A stretch of DNA of 24,121 bases from Lineolata rhizophorae (lineage: Eukaryota > Ascomycota > Dothideomycetes > Lineolatales > Lineolataceae): assembly GCA_010093515.1 (NCBI GenBank), contig MU001678.1, positions 943,220 through 967,340 on the forward strand, read 5' to 3'. Made by a program: the position numbers and the translations under genes. The notes below the pieces were generated by a model. That model worked only from the letters and a program-made list of their open reading frames with translations. It had not been told where the DNA came from and made no database searches. Shown one piece after another: positions 18,501 to 24,121 of this stretch; within the stretch, counting starts at the first letter, position 1, and the number at the start of each line of letters is the position of its first letter.

Positions 18501-20888
18501 GATGGGGAAGTAGAATCGCTTTCGTGGCTGACAAAATTGCCCTTATCAAGCTATCAAGTTTCCCAAGGTGGAAGGTATAGTAGTCTGCATTATAGATTCA
18601 TCAAGGGGAAAGCCCTGCATGTCAATCGTGCGCACTTGTACCTGCATAAGGTACATAGGAGCCTCGTCCCGTGACAGACCAACTCCTTCATTCATTATCT
18701 ATCGGATTTATTTCCACGCATCTTGGCACATTGCACGGTTGCAAAGCACCGACATAGCATTATTCACCTGGGCGGAAACAATCCGCTAGTGGCCTAACGT
18801 ACGTACCGCGACCCGCTGTATAAGCCCAAGCTCTCTGCCTTAGTGCATAGCTAGGTACAGTGACCGTGCACCGGTCTAAAACAAACCATTCGAAGCCCTG
18901 CCTAAGATTGCGCAACCCGCCGCGCCGACTAACCCTCGCACTTAGCCAAAATCGTGCAAGTTCCGCTGGGACTCGGCCAATCGACGTCGACCAGATGGTC
19001 CCGGCTATTCCGCACGGGGAAAGGCCCCCCGGCTAGCTCGCTGGCTCGCGGCAGGTGCGCGGGCCAAGGGGCGCCACCGCCGCAAGCCACCGGCGCCTAT
19101 TCGGCTTGGCGGCCGCAACTCTATTTTTCGCCCTTCTCGTCGCCCCGTAGAGCGCGCGCACGCGAAAAAGGGCGTCCGGGCACGCACGCGTGCGCGGATC
19201 ATGCGGCCGGCTTGCTGACCCGCAGACAGACGGACTAGCCCGAGGGTCTGCTCATGTGGAGGGTTCCGGGGTTGCACGGCAGCAGGCGCAAGCGGTGGCG
19301 TGCGCGCGCCGGGAACGGGATTTGCAAATGCGCTTTTCGCCGTCGCCTTCGCCTACGCTCCGTACTTTCGAGCATGCCAATGGGCATGGCGTCGCTTGTT
19401 TGTGCCGAATGCGTTTTGGTTTCGTCGGGCGGGGCGGTGTGGGTGGAGTGATCTCTGCGTAGATGGTTTTGCCTACTTTGTTCACCGGTGGGGGGGGTGC
19501 ATGCTGTGTGTGCGATTGGGCCGAAGTACCCACTGGATTGGAGATCGAGCTGGTCGAATATGCTTCGAATTGTTTTCTGCAGTCCCGGTCTTGGGCGGTT
19601 TCTGGTTCGGCCGGGCGGGCGGGTGCTGCCGAAGTGGGATCGTTCCGCCTCGCCGGATCTGAGGTTTCAGCTTGCTCGTGGAAGGTTCCGTGGAGGAGGT
19701 GAGGAGGCCGGCTATCAGGTGTGCGGAGGGACGTACGTACCTGCGTGTAATGAGACCGAGGAGTGTCCGATGCACACGAGTGCGGCCGAAACGAAATAGG
19801 CAATAGGTCCTTCATGGCCAAAGTATATAGCGGCCGATAGGATTCAATAGCACGTTTGCGACTGACACTCCCGCTTTTGCCCATTGTACGGGAACACTTT
19901 GGTGCAAGTCATTCTCATGCCTTATGTCAAGAAGAGGCCAAATGAGTGACAGGTGGATTACCGAATCGGGTAATGTTGGAGGCCTCCCAATAACCGAGCT
20001 ACTGCACGCCGCGAACAACGCGAGCGAGATCGCTTTCCCTTGGCTCCGGACGGGAGGTGCTTACGCAGCCGATTACCTGCAGATGTGGGTCAGAACGTTT
20101 GCTTTTTCGACAGTTTCGTTCGAGCTTTCTGCCTCGTAGGCGTTTCTGCTTGACGAGCTCGCAAACACTTCCAATTATCCAATCACATCTGACGTCTCTC
20201 CCGCAGTTTCACGAATCTTCATGTTGCTCTTCCAGCCTTTCATGTAACCTTCCGCTGGTACGTCGATATCGTGAAGGATTCAAAGAGTGGGAATCTAGGG
20301 TTGGTGTGCCCACGCAAGCCGGTTTTCTCGAAAGTTCAGGGCGTCTGGGCTCATCCTCCGTACGCCCGTCACTTCTATTTTCCGAAACCACTACCCCTTT
20401 CTCCTACTTGGCTGGCTTCATGGCAAACTCCCTCCATGCACGCAAACTGTGCCTTCCCCTTGCTCCCTGAGCAAGGTTGAAATTGTGTCCTCCCACGTTT
20501 GCAAGTTAGAAACCGGGGACCTTGTTCAGCTTCCACATGGACTGGAAACTGGCGTAGCAAAATTCTAGTGGAACCCTTTGGCCTTCATATTATCTCCAGA
20601 GAATGTATTTTCATTACTTTTTGCCCTTTACAAACTCGCACGGCTTCAAATTACACAAGGGAGGCCTACGAAATACGAGTAGCCAACCCTATCAAACTTT
20701 ATTTAGTATATACCCTCTCAAAGGACACAAGCAAATAGTGATAGACTTCTAAATCAAGAAACCCAGCCGACAAACCACTGTCCACCCCAATCCATCACTG
20801 CCAAGAGTAGCGTTCTTGATGCGGAGCCAAACTGAATTTTTCCCTGCCACTAGCATTTGTCGCCTTGTTCTGGGCTCGAAGAGGGCCT

Positions 20889-21875
20889 CTAGCAGAAAGG
20901 GGACGAACTTTGATTGAAGGGAGACGAAGTCGGGAAAGCAGGGAAATCACTCGCGCTACTGCTGCGATCACGCAGGGGCGTATTTGTCCTGATGCTAGGC
21001 CCAGCCTGTGGAGGGCTAGATGTAGGTGAAAACTCCGGTTCGCTACTGTCCCGCATTGATGGGAGATCGAGAACCATGCAAACATCTGTTGTGGCAGAAG
21101 AAGTAGTAAACGATGTCGTAGTTCCAGTCTGACTAGAAGGCACTAGACTGCTTTGTTTCAACAGCCCTGCTAACCCTTGAGGTTCTTTGCCTTGTCCGGC
21201 CTTGGAGTTGCTTGTGAACGGCTCTGATTCGTTGCCACGCGTGGTTGAAGGGCTGTGTGTGGCATCTCCTTTGATACTGTTACCGCTGACCTGGGACTCA
21301 GGGCTTGTTTCCCAGTTTAGACGACGCAGACAGTCACTTGAAATGCGCAGCTCTTCAAGCTCTTGTCGACTAGGAATGCCAATGACTCCCGTTTTAGTTA
21401 TTCCCGGCTCCGAGCTCAGGAGTAGTTCCGGTGCTGACTGACTCCGACGTCGATTTGTTTTGGCACTCTTCCCCCTGATACGGCCCTGCGTGCTCGGGCT
21501 ATCGTTATCGCTAATCTCCAAAGCATTCAGTGCATCGACGATGTTCCGGTTACAAGCGCTACCGTCGCGGGGCGAGTGGTCTCTGGATCCCAGAGTGGAC
21601 TTGTCGATATTCAAGTCCTGAAGCGCTTCAAAGAGGGGTTTATCGTCGATGGAACGATGCTTAACTGGATTCTCTCGCGCTTGCGAGAAAAGGTTGGAAG
21701 CGATTGGTTCATTTTGCTGAGAAGGTGCGGCGACTCGGTTTGAATTGATTGTAGCGGTGTCATTGTCCCTCAGAAGTTTGCGTAGGGCTTGGACAAGATC
21801 ATTTCGAGCTTGGGGCAGAGCATCCGCAACATCTGGGTTTGATCCTGCCTTCCCGGAAGAAGGCACGGACGACAT
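20889..21875 (-). CDS. Uncharacterised, largely disordered protein with three short helical repeats
   Basis: One exon encodes 328 residues from ATG 21875. The frame stays open upstream for about 33 codons to a likely intron acceptor but has no ATG there, so 21875 is the best start. Three similar amphipathic segments occur: 26-38 (DLVQALRKLLRDN), 80-92 (PLFEALQDLNIDK) and 111-124 (NIVDALNALEISDN). A basic Ser-rich stretch RRRSQSAP (142-149) fits the 14-3-3 mode 1 pattern RSxSxP. A short ordered-looking segment follows (RQELEELRISSDCLRRLNWE, 170-189). The C-terminal 120 residues are Ser/Thr/Pro-rich with two SSPF motifs at the very end. No membrane segment, signal peptide or enzyme domain is visible. 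I do not recognise the family; a scaffold or signalling protein regulated by phosphorylation is a guess from these motifs. Confidence 0.75.
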   Translation of the reverse strand: MSSVPSSGKAGSNPDVADALPQARNDLVQALRKLLRDNDTATINSNRVAAPSQQNEPIASNLFSQARENPVKHRSIDDKPLFEALQDLNIDKSTLGSRDHSPRDGSACNRNIVDALNALEISDNDSPSTQGRIRGKSAKTNRRRSQSAPELLLSSEPGITKTGVIGIPSRQELEELRISSDCLRRLNWETSPESQVSGNSIKGDATHSPSTTRGNESEPFTSNSKAGQGKEPQGLAGLLKQSSLVPSSQTGTTTSFTTSSATTDVCMVLDLPSMRDSSEPEFSPTSSPPQAGPSIRTNTPLRDRSSSASDFPAFPTSSPFNQSSSPFC

Positions 21876-21973
21876 TGAGAAGCAGCTCTGGCGCAGGTTT
21901 GGACGGTCAAATTCAGCGTCTTCGAAATTAGAACGTGCTCGAAAAAAAAAATATTGCCAACAAGTTGCGTCGG

Positions 21974-22042
21974 CTGTGTTAAGTATTAGGATACGAGTCA
22001 GTCGGAATACAAGAACACATGAATCAGCCGAGAGTGGCTTAC
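21974..22042 (-). other. Likely 69-bp intron in the 5' untranslated region of the 20889-21875 gene
   Basis: On the minus strand a GTAAGC donor (from 22042), a CCTAATAC branch site and an ACACAG acceptor (ending at 21974) define a 69-bp intron about 100 bp before the start codon. The exon before it has a stop in the joined frame and no suitable ATG, so it is best read as untranslated leader. Confidence 0.45.
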
Positions 22043-22213
22043 AAAGCCTTTTTCAAAGTTATCGAAAAGTAGGGTTTGCTTCACGTTTTTCTAGAGTACG
22101 TGAAGGAAAATGAAGGCCCCCTCGCAGAGTTTCTGTTGGTGAAGAGTTTTGGTACAATCTTAAGGTGTCAATAGGAAATTGCTACGCATGTGATTTGAGG
22201 GCGCCGCGGGGAT

Positions 22214-22222
22214 GTATATAGT
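22214..22222 (-). promoter_or_regulatory. TATA-like box of the 20889-21875 gene
   Basis: On the minus strand the sequence ctatatac lies about 170 bp before the leader intron donor and 340 bp before the start codon. The position is reasonable for a gene with a spliced leader, but the region is generally AT-rich further upstream. Confidence 0.35.
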
Positions 22223-22930
22223 GGACTAGTTCCGTTATTGCCAAGCAAGGCAACCCCACAAATATCATTTGATTATCGTGATCTATAAGTTATTGTATAA
22301 TCCAGTATTATGCACAGATTCGATCTAAAGTCGATCTCTATATAGATGCAAGTTCACAAAACCATAAAAACGGCATTTGGGTTATGCCATCTACAAAATC
22401 CCAATCAAAAGTGTGGAGATACGTAGAAGCCATGGTGGCTAAGGTCTTTATGGAAGATCACCTAGCTATTTTGTAAATTGATTGAGATGATCTATTATTC
22501 AGTAATAGTGATTAAAGAATGGTTTCTCTATTGCTGATCGTCTCCTCTGATGTGAAACACTAATTTGAAGGGCGCAAGTTCGCTCTGTCAACCTTGATCT
22601 AGACTTTCGCAGCCTGCAAATTTCCATTCATTACTTCCTATTCAAAGGCTAGGAGTGAAAACTAAACATATTTCAGAATTTCTACTAGATAAAATGAGCA
22701 GAGCAATTAATTATTCCACAAAAAAAAGCACCTGATAAGATTATTTACTCTATGCAGCATATATACTTTGTAGACCCATTGACTGTTGATGTGGTAAATT
22801 AATTTCCCAGAAACAGGTGGATGCCATAATTTAGCTGCTAGGGAAAGTTCTCCCCGGGATACAATGTGGCATTATTTCCTTCTAGAACGCATAACCGACA
22901 ATGATGAAACAGCGCGAGCAGGACAAGGGT
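22223..22930. other. AT-rich intergenic region between divergent genes
   Basis: This stretch separates the minus-strand disordered protein gene from the plus-strand small protein gene. It is AT-rich with many TA steps and shows no coding frame of note. It probably carries both promoters. Confidence 0.55.
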
Positions 22931-22934
22931 TTGT

Positions 22935-22943
22935 TATATAAAA
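22935..22943 (+). promoter_or_regulatory. TATA box of the small-protein gene
   Basis: tatataaaa lies 77 bp upstream of ATG 23012, a typical spacing for a fungal gene with a short leader. It supports 23012 as the start of a real transcription unit. Confidence 0.55.
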
Positions 22944-23011
22944 CCATCCCTTAGACCTATAAATTTGCTTGCTTGTTGATTTCTACTACTGACGGCACTA
23001 AACCAGCAGGA

Positions 23012-23293
23012 ATGCCGAAGCTCCAAAAGGAGTACACTGTGCTCGCAGATCAACCATCGGATAACGACAATGGGGAGAGCATAACAGATCGAGTACTTGA
23101 GAAAGCCGCTCAGGGTGTTCTTCTTGGCATGGCTATAATGAACAAACGTGTTGTCTTTCGTAAGAAGGACGGCCCAAAGAACAGCGAGGAGCAAAACGAC
23201 GAGTCACACAATTCCAGAGAGCAGAGTGAGAACCTTGAAATTACCGAGGGAGAGAATGAATTTCTTGAAGTCAGTGTGAAAGAGCCAAAATAA
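23012..23293 (+). CDS. Small uncharacterised charged protein, 93 residues
   Basis: ATG 23012 opens a 93-residue frame with a TATA box at a suitable distance. Residues about 20-48 form a likely amphipathic helix (ESITDRVLEKAAQGVLLGMA, then IMNKRVVF). A basic patch RKKDGPK follows, and the last 40 residues are strongly acidic and rich in E, N and S. There is no signal peptide; the only hydrophobic patch (GVLLGMAIM) is too short for a clear membrane span. An AG just before the ATG (aaaccagcag) resembles an intron acceptor, so a leader exon is possible. It lies about 170-200 bp before a Fot1-like transposon. No family is recognised, and it could be a chance frame, but the composition is protein-like. 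Confidence 0.5.
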   Translation: MPKLQKEYTVLADQPSDNDNGESITDRVLEKAAQGVLLGMAIMNKRVVFRKKDGPKNSEEQNDESHNSREQSENLEITEGENEFLEVSVKEPK

Positions 23294-23510
23294 GAGGCAA
23301 CCGGCACATGATGTCGACTCACTGTGAGATCGATATCTTATTGGTCTGTCTCGACCTACTTGCGCGAGATGCCTGCGGATTACCCTTAACTGGTATGTTC
23401 ATTGCACATGGTTCTCATGGACACAAGTAAATCAATAAATAGAAAGGAATAGACTTTTTTCAAGCGCTGGGCGGGCCTCTCAAAAACGACAGGGTTACTT
23501 AACGTGTTTC

Positions 23511-23542
23511 ATCACCGAGTCGTCAATATCACCGAGCCGACA
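23511..23542 (+). repeat. Pair of 15-bp subterminal direct repeats
   Basis: The copies at 23511-23525 and 23528-23542 agree at 13 of 15 bases, are separated by 2 bp and lie 40-70 bp before the transposase start. Repeated sites of this kind near element ends are bound by the transposase in several Tc1/mariner groups; the role here is inferred from position. Confidence 0.55.
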
Positions 23543-23582
23543 GCGCCCACCGATCCCGCATCATCCCAGACGAACCAGTATA

Positions 23583-24121
23583 ATGCCTCAACAACCACGC
23601 AAAGATATTAATGCGCAGGAAGCTAGGATTAAGCTTGCTCTTCAAGCTATCGAGAAACGCGATATTAAATCAGTACAAGAGGCTGCCCTGGCCTACAACG
23701 TCCCCCGAACCACGCTAATCGACCGACGCGCTAAAAAATCCTTCCGACGCGATTGCCAACCCAACTGCAAGAACCTCACGCCTATAGAAGAGCAGGCGAT
23801 AATCGAACACATACTCAACCTCGGCGCGCGAGGATTCCCCCCTACGAAGGATATGCTGCGCGAGATGGCCGATTCTTTGTTGGCGGATAGGAACCAGAAG
23901 CCTGTAGGCAAGTGCTGGCCAGATAGGTTCCTTAAGCGTACGCAGGCTCTGAAGACTTGCTGGAGCCGTGGATATGATCGCCAGCGAGCCTTGAGCGAAG
24001 ATCCAGAGGCAATCAAGGAGTGGTTTAAGCTGGTGGCCAACACAACGGCAGAGTACGGCATAGTAAAAGAAGATGTGTGGAACTTTGATGAGACAGGCTT
24101 TATGATGGGCATAATCACGTC
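23583..24121 (+). CDS. Fot1/pogo-like transposase, N-terminal part (runs off right edge)
   Basis: ATG 23583 opens 179 codons without a stop to the window edge. Residues about 13-50 are a psq-type helix-turn-helix (KRDIKSVQEAALAYNVPRTT). Residues about 64-128 are the CENP-B/Tc5-type domain (LTPIEEQAIIEHILNLGARG, then FPPTKDMLREMA and CWPDRFLKR). The DDE catalytic domain begins with the signature VWNFDETGFMMG, in which D169 should be the first catalytic aspartate. This order is the established Fot1/pogo transposase layout in fungi, with full proteins usually around 500-550 residues. The visible part looks intact, so this copy could be young; the rest must be seen to judge. It faces away from the window centre, as does the unrelated copy at the left edge. 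Confidence 0.93.
   Translation, partial: MPQQPRKDINAQEARIKLALQAIEKRDIKSVQEAALAYNVPRTTLIDRRAKKSFRRDCQPNCKNLTPIEEQAIIEHILNLGARGFPPTKDMLREMADSLLADRNQKPVGKCWPDRFLKRTQALKTCWSRGYDRQRALSEDPEAIKEWFKLVANTTAEYGIVKEDVWNFDETGFMMGIIT

Larger units (their letters stand above)
14117..20888. other. 6.8-kb gene-free region upstream of the Myb-like gene
   Basis: Across this span no frame gives a believable protein on either strand, although high GC keeps many frames open (for example 13813-15171 and 15260-15964 on the minus strand, 14651-15223 on the plus strand). About 14500-17250 is strongly GC-rich with abundant CpG, then composition falls towards average from about 17950 to 18790, rises again near 18900-19700 and falls afterwards. 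CpG richness argues against repeat-induced mutation here. The region can hold the Myb promoter, long 5' untranslated exons or noncoding RNA. It also holds the terminator of the 20889 gene only at its far end, since that gene reads towards it. Confidence 0.55.
23461..24121 (+). mobile_element. 5' part of a second Fot1/pogo-like DNA transposon, cut by the right edge
   Basis: The transposase start at 23583 places the left terminus of the element within about the preceding 120 bp. Two direct copies of atcaccgagYcgWca (23511-23525 and 23528-23542) look like subterminal transposase-binding repeats. The exact boundary and the terminal inverted repeat cannot be fixed because the far end is outside the window. 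Confidence 0.6.

Noticed and set aside
19252-19884. 210-codon minus-strand open frame starting with ATG
   Set aside because: Composition follows the local GC-rich DNA, no recognisable motif, and overlapping plus-strand frames of similar quality; no promoter or intron signals support it.

Overview
The window looks like chromosomal DNA of a filamentous ascomycete (Pezizomycotina). Genes are short and widely spaced. Introns are small (56-181 bp), with GT..AG ends and CTAAC/CTGAC-type branch sites. Promoters carry TATA boxes, and the transposases are of the fungal Fot1/pogo type. I cannot place it to class or species from sequence alone.

Layout. 1-350: the 5' part of a Fot1/pogo-like transposon running off the left edge (minus strand). 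1722-3587 (+): an intact gene for a 621-residue, largely disordered, probably nuclear protein carrying a thrice-repeated acidic/hydrophobic motif, with an MCB-like site and a TATA box upstream. 3588-6150: no intact gene; a weak hint of a decayed gene between about 4105 and 5860. 6156-6914 (-): a single-pass membrane protein of unknown function. 7570-8841 (-): the three-exon HDEL receptor gene ERD2, with a long hydrophilic tail. 8842-12477: about 3.6 kb with no confident gene; three weak candidates (a two-exon frame at 9207-9631, open frames at 10185-10711, a GC-rich open frame at 10706-11296 with a zinc-cluster-like stretch). 12478-14116 (-): a three-exon Myb/SANT-like DNA-binding protein of 456 residues. 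14117-20888: 6.8 kb without a credible gene, strongly GC-rich in its first half, with a G-quadruplex motif and a short tandem repeat. 20889-21875 (-): a disordered protein of 328 residues. 23012-23293 (+): a small acidic protein. About 23460-24121 (+): the 5' part of a second, different Fot1/pogo-like transposon running off the right edge.

The genes do not form a recognisable pathway or cluster. ERD2 is housekeeping (retrieval of HDEL-tagged proteins from Golgi to ER). The Myb-like protein is a probable transcription regulator and owns the very long upstream region, the most unusual large-scale feature here. The other three proteins are uncharacterised. I found no CRISPR array, rRNA, tRNA, LTR element or secondary-metabolite cluster. 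No complete undescribed system is visible; the most original leads are the motif-repeat proteins, the long Myb upstream region, the stop-free 87-bp Myb intron and the unannotated open frames near 9.2-11.3 kb.
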